From Rhipidocladum racemiflorum (Eukaryota > Streptophyta > Magnoliopsida > Poales > Poaceae), in contig CM070570.1 in the NCBI GenBank assembly GCA_036346355.1, forward strand, positions 4,100,649-4,164,648: a DNA stretch of 64,000 bases. The letters are read 5' to 3'. Below the pieces are notes generated by a model that saw only the letters and a program-made list of their open reading frames with translations, made no database searches and was not told where the DNA came from. The position numbers and the translations under genes were made by a program. Below, one piece after another: positions 11,913 to 23,209 of the stretch (positions within the stretch are counted from its first letter, which is position 1; each line of letters begins with the position of its first letter).

Positions 11913-12034
11913 AAAGGAGATTTCTCTGTAAAAGAAATCAGTACTCAATTGATTTGATTAGTAAGCATGGCATGGCATGCTCATCGGTCGTGGAACATTC
12001 GGTATGTTCACAATCATGACGAGCGTACCTCTGA

Positions 12035-12535
12035 TTACCTCGAGGTTGCTTGGGAATCGCTCTGAGAATCCTTGTGGTACCGATCATTCCTCTCACGACC
12101 CTCCCGAGCAAGGCTCCAAGACTCATCATGATGGGAGCGAATCGGGGTGTGTTCCCGACGCTCCCGGGAAATAGTCCGGACCTCCTTATCACGAGATGGC
12201 TTCAGAATCTTCATGTCCGTGGCGAGCTTTTCCAAGTCCTCAGCCATGACCGCGCCCAAAGCTTCCAGGTCCGCTTGCTCGGGGAAGTTCCGAAGATCGT
12301 GCACGACCGCCGCTAGGGTTTGCAATCGCTCCCTGTTCTGAAGAATGCGAGGTGGCGAGCTCGGACGGCGTTCGGGCATGCGCTTCGGAGTACGACTTCC
12401 GCGTGAATTCTCACAGCTGAGACCGCGTTTGGAAGCCTGCTTCTCGCGAGCTTGGCGTCGGATGCTTGCCAAGGTCCTGTCCAAGGACGCTTCTAGGTGA
12501 TTTCGTGGGTGACTTAGATGCTCGTCGCCGAGCAT
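12035..12535 (-). other. Charged open frame of unknown origin, possibly gag-like
   Basis: A 166-codon minus-strand frame, very rich in Arg, Glu, Ser and Lys, with the segment LQTLAAVVHDLRNFPEQADL. Arg-rich, coiled, low-hydrophobicity text like this is common in retrotransposon gag N-termini, but I see no defined domain. Its first codons overlap the sequence shared with 15672-15720, a repeat, which argues that it belongs to a mobile element. Function unknown. Confidence 0.3.
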
Positions 12536-12540
12536 GATTG

Positions 12541-13164
12541 TTCAAGGGCGAGCATGAGTGCTTGTGGGCGAGTGGGGGTGCTCTTGGTTGAGCACTGGGT
12601 TACCCGAGGTCTCTCTTTGGGAACATCGTTCAAGAGTAATTATGGTCAGTTAACGTTGGCTATTAGGGTCGAACGGTTTTTATGGAAAGTATTGCAATCA
12701 CCGACAGAAATATTCACTTCAAAGGCCATAAAACTATTAATACTAATTTTAGGAAATTTTTGGATAATTTTTTTTAAATTTTTTTGAATTTTTTGAATTT
12801 AAACTTGATTGGTAAAACGAACGTATTGCTTTTCAAATCAGAACGAAACGAAAGGTTATCGACTATTGGAATCTGGTCTCATCACGGCAGGATCAACAAG
12901 TCTGAACCAATGGATCAGCCTTAACGACATCACTGTCTTGTAGACGGGCAGCACGGACGAATGTTATCCAACTCTTAATTTGAGGTTTGATTATGTCAAA
13001 AGACGAATCATGGAGAAAAAGACACCAACATTAATTTGACAAGTTGAAATTCGCGAGGACATAAGGGAAGCACGTACATGGTAACATGGCCAACTAATGT
13101 CTGAAGCAATTGCTACTTGGTAATACTGTACACGTACCAAACCAAGAAACCAAGAAACGATATG
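12541..13164 (+). promoter_or_regulatory. Orphan receptor-kinase upstream region (promoter remnant 1)
   Basis: The sequence matches the region upstream of intact copy B, including GTCTGAAGCAATTGCTACTTGG and AAGAAACGATATGGGC, which in copy B spans the start codon. Homology ends within the first codons, after GATATGGGC, and unrelated GC-rich LTR-like sequence follows. The 5' portion includes the AT-rich module AAATATTCAC...GGATAATTTTTTT shared with hAT-like elements. It is therefore a promoter and start-codon remnant of a lost tandem gene copy. Confidence 0.8.
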
Positions 13165-15657
13165 GGCCAAATCTTTTGCTTTTTGGGCCGTTCGGCCCAT
13201 TCCTCCCCGGCCCATCTGGCCGACCGGCCCCGTCTCCCCCGCCTCCGGCCACGGCGACGACATCGCGCCCGCGCCGCGCCGTGCCACCCACCCGGCTGCC
13301 GCGCCACGCCACACCCGCCGCCGTTTGGTTCCGGTTGTCCCGATCGCGCCGCATCGCCCGCGCCGCGGCCGACCGCGGCGTCCGTCGCCGTCGCGCGCTC
13401 GCCGTCTCGCCCCACCTCTCTCTTCGCCGAACGGCTATAAAGTAGTCCCCGCCCTTGAGCTCTCCTCGCCCCCACTCGCCTCCCTCGCTCGGGTGAGCTC
13501 CCCTCCCCTTGTCTTTCTCGGCTCCGGCCGCTGCACCCGCCTCCCGGGCTGCCGTCGTTCGGCCGCCGCCACCGCCCGGGGGGAAACCCTAAGGGTTCCC
13601 CCGGTCCCTCGCCCGCCCGCGTGGGCTTGGCCTAGCTCGGCCACGCCGAGCGCTCCGTGCGGCTGGGTCGTGCGGTCTAGCACTGTTGGCACGTGGCCTT
13701 TTTTCCTTTTCCTTTTCCTTTTTTTATTTTTGGAATTTAATTAATTATTAAATCCAAAAATCCGTTTAGAAATCCAGAAAAATCCCAAAAATTCCAAAAA
13801 ACCCCCCCCAAAATACATATTCCGAACCGATTAGATCTACTGAGTCCAAAATTGCTCTCTGTTCCGTCATCCGGAGTCTCCAAAAATTCCCAAAATGATA
13901 GAATTGCCCTTCGATTCTCTCCCGGCCCTGTTTCCATTTCTCTCTCCGTTTTCTCTCCGTTTTTCTTTTTAGTTGCCTTCTTTTATTCGTTTGTTTACCG
14001 GTTTTCGGTTCTTACGTTAGATCCGACCATCGCGAAGTTCGAGGAGCAGCCGCAGTTCCCGGAGCAGGACAAGAACCAGGCGGGAACATAGTACGACTAC
14101 CTCCACTACGATTTAGCCAATCCCGAGCAAGGCAAGCTATGCACCTTTGACCATGTTGAACCCAGTTATTCGTGAATATCTTAGTATTTAATTCCTTATT
14201 GCATTATTTTACTTGTATGTTAAATTACTGAAAATCCGATAATTTAGAATGAGTTGATAATTAGTTCATACCTAATTGCTCTTAGCCTCCTTGATATTAT
14301 TGAGCCTTTATTAAACTCTTGGTTAACCCTAGTTATTAATTATGCAACCATAGATAGTCTATTAATCCTGTAGCTCATCAAATGTTTTAAATGAAAATGA
14401 AAATGCTGTCGAGCCGCTGGCTCGGAATTTGTGAAAATGCTATAGTTAGGGGGACAGTATTGGACTAGCCACGAGGTGAATGTGAGTTCGATCCCCGGCT
14501 GATGATTAATGCCATGGTTGGTTTGGTGGCCGGTACAGTTGGTACCGGATGGGTTTGTGGATTGTGGTATGGCTTGGTATTTGGCATAATTAAGGTTAAA
14601 ACCCCCTTGAGCAAAGTAAATAACTAAAATTTTCCCTCAACCACAAGTCAGACCGGTTAGTTGAACAGTCTTCCGACATAGCTCAATAGCATTGCTCGTC
14701 CCCTGGGAATACTTACATTGGTGGTATCATTCTCAGTGAGGAGAATGTGGAGCGGCATTCCCGGCAGGGGAATGAACGAAGGGTTTTGTGGAACAGGAAT
14801 GAGGTGTCATTCGCCGATTCGCACAACGATAGGTACCCACTCAGTATTGGAACGCGGCTCCTGCGTTGACCAGTGGGGTCCCAGGAATAGTGGGTCCAAG
14901 GACCTATCGGGTATGAGCTACCATGAGGATATTCAATCAAAAAGTTGTGATGGTCTCGGCCCGGCCGCATGCATTTAAGTTGCATGTGATTCGCGCGTGG
15001 CATTAACGATCGTAGATATCTCGTGGGTAAAGCTGAGCAGCTCTGCAGAGTCTAATTAAAAGGGTAATCGATTACGTCGTGCTTCCAGTTAAGGAAGCTA
15101 AGTTTGATTTGGGGTGACACCCGTAACCTAGCTCAAGTAATTATTTTGGAATTTAGAGAAATTGGAGTAATTGTGTTGAACTTGTGAACCCCCCTACTAT
15201 TATTTATGGTTTGTGTTTCAAATGTAAAATGATATTATAAATAAAACTGCATCCACAATACTTGAACATATGCCATCCATTGATAACCCCTTACATATAG
15301 TATTCAGTATTTTTTTCGTGCGACTTGTTGAGTACTGTTGTACTCATCCTTGCATAAACCCGACCCCTTTCAGAGTTTCAAGAAGCTGGAGCTTATCAAG
15401 AACTCATATATGGTGATTTGGTTTGGTTTTGAGGTCTTAGTCTTTTGCTCAGGCCTGCTTGTGCGGTGTTTTGGTTGTATTTTAGTTGGGCCCTGTTGCG
15501 CCCTCTTTTGTAAAAACTTGGCCGCTAGGCATTATATTCAATAAAAATAGTTGGTTTCATCTTCTGTCTGACAATGATTGCTTGGTTCCTGACAGCGAAT
15601 CTTCCTAGGTAGCTGTTGTGGCATCTAGACGTTCCCCTGAAAAGGGGGTCCGTCACA
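13165..15657 (+). repeat. LTR-like sequence interrupting promoter remnant 1
   Basis: A GC-rich head (13165-13700) carries a TATA-like CTATAAAG at about 13434 followed by a pyrimidine-rich leader. AT-rich sequence follows, then the motif GTTGAGTACTGTTGTACTCATCC near 15325, and the block ends GGGGGTCCGTCACA at 15657. Those features fit a plant gypsy LTR. No start with a matching target duplication could be fixed. Open frames in the GC-rich head are compositional and show no domain. Confidence 0.55.
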
Positions 15658-15671
15658 GAAAAGACGTTCCC

Positions 15672-16160
15672 GAGCATGAATGCTCGTGGGTGGCTTAGAT
15701 GCTCGTCGCCGAGCATGAGTGCTCATGGGCGAGCGGGGGTGCTCTTGGTTGAGCACTGGGTTACCCGAGATCTCTCTTTGGGAATATCGTTCAAGAGTAA
15801 TTATGGTCGGTTAACGTTGGCTACTAGGGTCGAACGGTCTTTATGGAAAGTATTCCAATCACCGACAGAAATATTCACGTTAAAGGCCATAAAACTATTA
15901 ATACTAATTTTAGAGAATTTTTGGATAAATCTTTTCTAAAATTTTTGAATTTTTTTTAATTTAAACTTGATCGGTAAAACGAACGTATTGCTTTTCAAGT
16001 CAGAACGAAACGAAAGGTTGTCGACGATTGTTGGAATCTGGTCTCATCACGGCAGGATCAACAAGTCTGAGCCAATGGATCAGCCTTAACGACATCACTG
16101 TATTGTAGACGGGCAGCACGGACGAATGTTATCCAACTCTTAATCTGAAGGATTTTTATG
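15672..16160 (+). promoter_or_regulatory. Orphan receptor-kinase upstream region (promoter remnant 2)
   Basis: The sequence repeats 12500-12985 almost base for base, from GCTTAGATGCTCGTCGCCGAG to ATGTTATCCAACTCTTAATC. It shares with the copy B upstream region the text TTGTCGACGA, AATCTGGTCTCATCAC and the CTTAACGACATCACTGT block. It stops before the start codon and continues into unrelated sequence containing a hAT-like element. It is a second remnant of a lost tandem copy. Confidence 0.8.
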
Positions 16161-16231
16161 GAAAGGAGGCCGTGCTTGTACTTTGAAACGGTCCAAGCGT
16201 TGAGAGATGCACACTGCTATGTGATATGAAG

Positions 16232-17189
16232 CAAGGATTCAAATTTTGGACCGAAATCCGAACTCTTGGCTGAGATTTCGGATTTTGGACCCCTCCAAGA
16301 TTCAAAATCCCGGCCGGGTAAAAAAAATTAAATTTCGGATTTCTCGGCGAGATCTCGGCGATTTCGGCCAAAATCTCGGTGATTTTGGCTGAAATTTATT
16401 GGTTTTTTGCCGGATTTTAAATTTTGTGTATTGGATTTGATTAGATTTATGGTCAAGATCATTCACAAAAAAATTCAAAAATTTTTGACATGTTTTTGAC
16501 TATTTTTTGGTTGGTTCAATTTGTTAGTTAAGACTGTCAAAGTTTTGAAAAATGTTTGAAGATTGATCATCAACTGAAAATTTTATGGGAATATTATGGA
16601 TGTGTTAGGACCATTCATAAAAATTTTCAAAATTTTCTAAAATGATTTGTACTATTTTTCATTCAGGTGAATTTTGTCGGTTCGTCTTTAGTAGCACTAT
16701 TTGAATTTTTTTAAAATTTCTAAGGATCGATCATCATATAAAAATTTTATGATAATATTATTAATATGTTAGTACCATTCACAAAAAATTTCAGAAGTTT
16801 CTAATGTGGTTTGCACTATTTTCCATTCGGTTGAAATTTGATGGTCAACCCTTTTATCAGGACAATGGCATTGTTAGTTTTTTAAAAAATTCCTCATGCT
16901 TGATTATCATCTGAAAATTTTATGGAAACATTAATGATGTGTCAAGACCACCAAAAAAAAATTTCAAAAATTTCTGACGTGTTTTGGACCATTTTTGGGT
17001 CGGTTTAATGTGGACCAAGATCTCGGTGATTTCGGCCGAGATCTCGGATTTCCCGGTTGAAAAAAAAACCGGATTTGAAATTTGGTTTTTGCATTTCGTC
17101 CGGATTTTGTCCGAAATTTTCGAATCTCGATAAGATTTCAGATTTCGACCACCTCTGAGATTTATACAAAAACGAGATTTGAAACCCTG
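16232..17189. mobile_element. hAT-like nonautonomous element, copy 1
   Basis: The 958-bp element is bounded by an exact 8-bp target duplication ATATGAAG (16224-16231 and 17190-17197). Ends are CAAGGATTCAAATTTTGG and CGAGATTTGAAACCCTG, imperfect terminal inverted repeats of the CAGGGTTTCAAATTTCG type. An 8-bp duplication with CAGGG-type ends points to the hAT superfamily. No transposase is encoded. The interior is AT-rich, with words such as GAGATCTCGG repeated near both ends, and contains three diverged units of about 170 bp. Confidence 0.8.
16550..17000. repeat. Three diverged tandem units of about 170 bp inside hAT-like copy 1
   Basis: Each unit contains a GATCATCA(T)CTGAAAATTTTATGG-like segment, then a TGTGTTAGGACCATTC-like segment, then TTTCAAAATTTCTAA and TTTGGACCATTTTT-like words. 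Unit starts are near 16560, 16725 and 16897. A fourth, separate unit starts near 17297, outside the element. Confidence 0.7.
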
Positions 17190-17264
17190 ATATGAAGAAA
17201 GGAAACGAGGAATGAAACTTCCTCAGTTCTTCAGCTAGTATCAGACTACGAGCGCCACTGGCTA

Positions 17265-17575
17265 TAGCGGGAACTGTCAAAAATTTTAAAAATTCCCCAT
17301 ACTTGATCATCATCTACAAATTTTATAGGAATATTAGTGATGCGTCAATACTACCCACAAAAAATTTTAAATTTTTTTGACATCATTTGAACCATTTTTT
17401 GTTCGGTTGAACGAACGAAATTTCGTCGAATCTTAGAAATTCTGGTTCAAAAAAACTGTATTTGAAATTTTATTTTTGATTTTTATTCTGATTTCATTCG
17501 AAATTTCAAAATCTCACTGAAATTTTGAATTTCAATCCCCTCCGAGATATAGTCCGAAAACAAAATTTGAAACCT
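17265..17575. repeat. Truncated relic of the same hAT-like family
   Basis: It contains one more of the approximately 170-bp units (CATACTTGATCATCATCTAC onward) and ends ACAAAATTTGAAACCTTA, resembling the family right end. No clear left end or target duplication is visible. Noncoding. Confidence 0.5.
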
Positions 17576-18236
17576 TACATATAGGTCACAACAGCAAAGA
17601 ACACCTATGGATCCATCTTTCTATACAGTGTACTTCAAAACTCTAATACAGAGTTGTTCCAAACAGTTCGAGGTGAAGTTGATACCAATGGATAGCATTG
17701 CATGCATCTTAGCATGAAATTTTTGAGTGAGAAATATATAAAAAAGTATGGAGAAACACAAAAAAAATTCTGCCATGATCTTTTCTAACTATAAAATTTT
17801 TTCGACATGACCTTTGCTATATTTTAGACAATTACAAGCTGTAAATTATTTAGCAATAATATATCAACAAATAATATTTCATTTCAACATAGTCACATAT
17901 CAATCTAACAAGTGCAAAAATAGACATTCACATAATGATATACCAATATCATTCACATATCAACACCATTTACATTTCAATTGCTTGTGTAAATAATTTG
18001 CAAGAAATTATTTGTGTCAAATTGCACGTTGTACAATAAAATAAGTACAGAATATAACTAATGGTACAGAGCACAGCTTCTACACTAAAATTTTGGTAGT
18101 TCATGCATGCATACAACGAGAAGTAAGCTTTTCAATGTTGGATAACATTAACATATTAAAATATACATAGCAAGATAATTTTTATGCATACAAATATAGT
18201 TTCTTGAATAAATAGTATCATTTTCGGGTGTCGTCC
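17576..18236. other. AT-rich spacer, no gene seen
   Basis: Noncoding, AT-rich sequence between hAT-like repeats and the upstream region of copy B. A 60-codon open frame at 17814-17996 has no recognisable domain and is not called. Confidence 0.5.
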
Positions 18237-18475
18237 ATTGCTACTAAATATACATCAACAAATATTGCTTCTAAATATAACTGAACAAATATTGGTATTA
18301 AGTTTACTTCAACAAATATTGCTACTAAATATAATTGAATGGCTCAAAAATGTCTTCAAACTTTTTTTTTCAAAAAAAGAAATATTCACACCAAAGGTCA
18401 TAAAACTATTAATGCTAATTTTAGGGAATTTTTGGATAAATCTTTTCAAAATTTTTGAATTTTGTGAATTTAAAA
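18237..18475 (+). repeat. hAT-derived segment upstream of copy B
   Basis: The stretch (CAACAAATATTGCTACTAAATATA repeats, then GAATGGCTCAAAAATGTCTTC and AGGTCATAAAACTATTAATG) is colinear with 55990-56220 inside the hAT-like element of copy E. The distal part is also present in promoter remnants 1 and 2. It ends about 410 bp upstream of the copy B start codon, so part of the upstream region of this gene family is transposon-derived. Confidence 0.75.
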
Positions 18476-18883
18476 TTGACCGGTAAACCGAAAGGACTAC
18501 TTTTCAAATCAGAACGAAACGAACGGTTGTCGACGATTTTTGGAATCTGGTCTCATCACAGCAGGATCAACTCCCTCCACGTGGTATCTCCAAGTCTAAG
18601 CCACTGGATCACCCTTACCGACATCACTGTCTTGCAGACGAGCAGCACCGAGTGTAGAAAATTCTGCAGGTTGGAGATTTGATCATGTCAAAAGACGAAT
18701 TAATACCGAGGCAAACAGCTACAAATCATGGCTTCCGAAGGGTCATCGATGAAAAAGACACCAATATTAATTTGACACGGACACAAGGGAAGCACGTACA
18801 TGATAACATGGCCAAGTAACGTCTGAAGCAATTGCTACTTGGTAATCCTGTACACCAACCGAACCATGAAACCAAGAAACGAT
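18476..18883 (+). promoter_or_regulatory. Upstream region of receptor-kinase copy B
   Basis: These 408 bases precede the start codon chosen for copy B and are shared with promoter remnants 1 and 2 and, nearer the gene, with copy D. No unambiguous TATA box is visible. An upstream ATG at 18839 is in frame with the gene and would add 15 residues (MVILYTNRTM...) before the hydrophobic signal peptide. The corresponding frame is also open in copy D and remnant 1. I place the start at 18884 because it gives a normal signal peptide. Confidence 0.6.
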
Positions 18884-21800
18884 ATGGGCATGGCAATGGG
18901 GGTCATGAGCTTGATATCATCACTCATCGTCATCCTGACGATTGCCACGGTGAGCGCCGGCGACAGTGACGACAAGGCGGCGCTGCTTGCTTTCAAAGCG
19001 CAGGTCAGCGACGGCGGCCCTGGCACTCTAGCCTCCTGGAACGGCAGCACCAACTTCTGCAGCTGGGAAGGCGTGACGTGCAGCCGCCGGAGGCCGACGC
19101 GGGTGGTGGCGCTGAGCTTGTATGGCAGCGGGCTCACCGGAGCACTCTCCCCGGCCGTCGGGAATCTCACCTTCCTGCATGCGCTCAACCTGAGCTCCAA
19201 CGGGCTACACGGGGAGATCCCGGCGAGCCTCGGCCGTCTCCGCCGCCTGCAGACGCTCGACCTGGGCTACAACTCGTTCTCCGGCACGTTCCCTGTGAAC
19301 CTGAGCTCCTGCATCAGTATGACCATCATGGTACTACGCGGCAACAAACTTGGCGGGCGCATCCCGGCTGAGCTCGGCAACACGCTGACGTCCCTGGAAG
19401 AGATCGTGCTGAGGAACAACAGCTTCAGAGGGTCCATCCCGGCATCACTGGCCAATCTTTCCAATCTGCGACACCTCGATCTCTCCATAAACCAGCTCGA
19501 GGGCTCAATTCCACCAGTGCTCGGCAGCATCCAGAGCATGCGGATATTACAGCTCTTCACTAACAACCTCTCTGGTATGCTTCCACTATCTCTCTACAAC
19601 TTGTCGTCACTGGCAATCTTCGCTGTAGGGGGGAATATGCTGCAGGGAAGCATTCCTGCTGATATCGGCAACAAGTTCCCCGGCATGAAAAGCCTTTTCA
19701 TGTCTCTTAACCAGTTCACCGGAACAATCCCTTCTTCACTATCCAATCTCTCTGATCTCACAATACTTTCCCTCTCGTGGAATAGATTGAGCGGGTATGT
19801 GCCTAACAATTTGGGGAGGTTGCAAGCTCTCCAAGATCTGTACTTGAATGGAAACAGCCTTGAAGCACATGACAAGGAAGGGTGGGAATTCATCACTTCT
19901 TTGGTGAACTGCAGCCAACTGCGTCGTTTGTTTCTCGACCAGAACTCTTTCAGAGGACGCCTACCGGGTTCAATCGTGAATCTCTCAACGACTCTCCAGA
20001 ATCTACTTTTAGGTGAAAATAGGATCTCTGGGAGTATCCCTGCAGACATCGGCAATCTGGTCGGTCTGAACGTACTACAGATAGTGAATACTTCCATGTC
20101 GAGAGTGATTCCAGAGAGCATTGGAAAACTAGAAAACTTGGCTGTCCTCGGCCTGTATAATAATGGCTTGTACGGCCTCATACCACCATCTATTGGAAAT
20201 CTAACAAGGTTAAATACGTTGCTTGCATTCAACAACAACCTGGAGGGACCAATACCAGCAAGTATTGGGAAGCTCAAGAATCTATTTGTTCTTGATTTGT
20301 CGGCAAATTACCGCCTTAATGGTTCAATACCCAAGGAAATTTTGAAGCTTCCTTCACTTTCATATTACTTGAATTTATCATACAATTCTCTTTCCGGACC
20401 CCTTCCATCAGAAGTTGGTACCATGACTAACCTCAATAAATTGATTCTGTCAGGAAACCAGTTGTCTGGCCAAATACCTAATAGTATCGGAAATTGCGAG
20501 GTTCTAGAAGAACTATTACTGGATACGAACTCTTTTGAAGGAAGCATACCTCCATCTCTGAACAACATAAAGGGACTCAGTTTGTTGAATCTGACCATGA
20601 ACAATTTGTCTGGTAGGATTCCTGATGCCATCGGTAGCATTAGATCGCTACAACAGGTGTACCTGGCACACAACAACTTGTCAGGGTCAATCCCAGCTGT
20701 TTTGGAAAATTTGACATCATTGTCCAAATTGGATGTATCCTTCAATAATTTGCAAGGCGAGGTGCCAGATGGAGGTGCTTTCAAAAACCTAACTTACATA
20801 TCTGTTGTTGGGAATAGCAAGTTGTGCGGCGGAACACTTCAACTTCACTTGGCTCCGTGCTCTACACGCCCCTTAGGCAAGAATAAGAAAAAGAAGTCAA
20901 AGTCTCTTATAATTTCCCTAGCAACAACTGGAGCAATCCTGTTGTCAGTTTTAGTTATTCTTCTTGTTTGGATGCTCCACAAGAAGCTCAAACAAAGGCA
21001 GAAGGGAAGAGTGCAATCTCCAATTGCTGAAAAGCAATACGAAAGAATTCCATATCATGCATTATTCAGAGGAACTAACGGGTTTTCAGAAGCAAACTTG
21101 CTTGGGAGAGGACGATATGGTGCGGTTTACAAATGTATTTTGGACAATGAGGACAGGACATTGGCTGTCAAGGTGTTTAACCTTTGGCAATCTGGATCCT
21201 CCAAGAGTTTTGAGGCTGAATGCGAGGCTATGAAAACGATACGACACCGTTATCTCATAAAGATCGTCACTTGTTGCTCGAGTATCGACCTCCAAGGTCA
21301 AGAGTTTAAGGCATTGGTTTTTGAGTTCATGCCCAATGGTAGTTTAGATGGTTGGCTTCATCCAAAATCTGAAAATCTCACTACAAGCAACACACTCAGC
21401 CTTGCCCAGAGGCTGGATATTGCTGTAGATATCGTGGACGCAGTAGAATATCTTCACAACCACTGTCAACCGCCGGTAATCCATTGCGATCTTAAGCCAA
21501 GCAACATTCTTCTTGCTGAAGACATGAGCGCCCGGGTTGGAGACTTTGGCATATCAAGAATCCTTCCCGAAGGTGCAAGCAAAACCCTGCAGAATTCAAA
21601 TAGCACAATTGGAATAAGAGGCTCCATTGGTTATGTTGCTCCAGGTAACTGAAATTGTTCTGTTTTGGTCTTTGTCCATTACCCCTAGTTCTTATATAAA
21701 TATGACATTCTAATCAATCTAAATTTCTCCAGAGTATGGCGAAGGTTCTCCCATCTCAACTCTCGGCGATGTTTATAGCCTGGGTATATTACTGCTTGAG

Positions 21801-22124
21801 ATGTTTACAGGACGGAGCCCAACAGACGACATGTTCGCAGATTCGTTGGATCTTCAAAAGTTTTTAGAGGCTGCTTTTCCCGACAGAATCTTGGAGATAG
21901 CTGATCCGACAATGTGGGCGCACAGGGACGCCAGCGATAGCAGAATTCAGGAGTGTTTGGTCTCTGCCATTGGGCTCGGCCTATCCTGCTCAAAGCAGCA
22001 ACCCAGAGAACGGATGCCGTCACGGGACGCGGCGGAGATGCACTCGATCCGAGATGCATGCCTCGTGTTCGCGATTGTTGTGGTGGAACAGGGAGGAGGA
22101 GGAGGAGCCACCACACCGCAGTGA
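18884..22124 (+). CDS. LRR-XII receptor-like serine/threonine kinase, intact copy B
   Basis: A two-exon gene: exon 1 18884-21644, intron 21645-21732 (GT...AG), exon 2 21733-22124; 1050 residues. Order: signal peptide (about 1-27, ending TVSAG), LRRNT with CSWEGVTC (about 50-57), roughly 22 plant-type LRRs (LxxLxLxxNxLxGxIP), paired cysteines before the membrane (KLCGG, APCS), transmembrane helix about 674-698, and kinase with glycine loop LGRGRYGAVYK (740-750), K763, catalytic loop HCD 867-869 and DFG 887-889. HCD in place of HRD makes it a non-RD kinase, the class of Xa21, FLS2 and EFR. Expected at the plasma membrane as an immune receptor; ligand unknown. The exon 2 C-terminal tail (EQGGGGGATTPQ) differs from the other copies. 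A likely poly(A) signal AATAAATAAA lies at 22324. The splice junction joins G|AG to give the GYVAPEYGEG motif in frame. Confidence 0.93.
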
Positions 22125-22489
22125 TCCGCACCAACAACGAACAACTCCTGAATGTTTGAGAGGCAGATTGGGCAAAGAGTAAGGCACCGCCACTTTCCAG
22201 AAGAAACTGAAGATGTGTATGACGCTGCAGTTGTAGCATCCTTCCTTGAGACTGTATATATGTTTGTATCAGATCTATGCAAGTACATAGAATGCTTGGT
22301 GACTGTGCAGGCAGGTGCAATCAAATAAATAAAATCCAAAATTTCGTCGATCCATGAAAGCGGCCCCATTTGTATTCTTCGTAAAAGCCTCTCTTTGATC
22401 GACTGATCATGTAAATTCGTCATGTGTGGTGCCAACCCACTTTCCTTCCTGATATAGCCACCTCCTTCGTGCAGATTCTACAGACCTTC

Positions 22490-23189
22490 TGCCACATACT
22501 CCTTACCACCGCATGAGTGTTCATGTGACTTCTCTCGTAGGATAGTTCAGATCCAAGATGACGAGGAGTCTAAGGAGGACCCTAAGGAGGTCACTGCAGA
22601 CGATTAGGATGGTAGAGAGAATTGTCTAATTACGTAATGGTAATGCAATGTATGGTATTGTATTAGGACTTATGTATGTATAGATGTATCAGCACTGTTT
22701 TCATTGTAATAGCTAATTAGTGTTCCGTTCTCTTATTAATGCGCATTCTGTTATATTAATGCTTGCCAAGTACTCATGTACTCACTTTTGCTTAAATCCC
22801 TCCTTGCTTAGAAGGTGAAATCCATGGATCCACCTCCGAGGCCTGGGATGAGATTTATTCGCAGGATCAGAACCTACAGGAGACAGATTATTACTACTAC
22901 TTACAGGAGGACTAGAGGGTATAGTGGGCCGTCCCCTGTTTGACCGATACCTCATCCTAAGAGGTCTTCGGGGTAATACAAGTTGTAATATATTTCGTTG
23001 TACTTGGTTACCTTTATAATTAGCAGTTGGACTGTAGCCTGTGTGGCAATAGACTGTAATAAATGTACCATTTTCAGTCTCTAACTATTATTCTGTTGTA
23101 ACACTCTAAATACGGTGTAGTAACCGATAAAGTATTGGGTTGTCTGATATTTTGTTAGTTACTATGGACTAATTATGCAGGTCGTCACA
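22490..23189. repeat. Gypsy LTR 3' fragment before copy C
   Basis: The segment 22730-23189 is colinear with 11130-11586 (TTGCTTAGAAGGTGA, GAGGCCTGGGATGAG, CAGTCTCTAACTATT) and ends ATGCAGGTCGTCACA. The first 240 bases include a GAGGAGTCTAAGGAGGACCC motif seen in LTRs of this type. It abuts, and probably truncates, the 5' part of copy C. Noncoding. Confidence 0.65.
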
Positions 23190-23209
23190 AGCTATCCCTG
23201 GAGAGTAGG

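Noticed and set aside
13094..13744. Overlapping Arg/Pro-rich frames of 85-139 codons
   Set aside because: They fall in the GC-rich head of an LTR-like block with a TATA-like site. The composition explains them and no domain is present.
18839..18883. Upstream in-frame ATG as the start of copy B
   Set aside because: It would put 15 polar residues before the signal peptide. The second ATG at 18884 gives a normal secretory N-terminus, although the extension cannot be excluded.
19594..20784. Long minus-strand open frames (227 and 139 codons)
   Set aside because: They are antisense shadows of the LRR codons of copy B.
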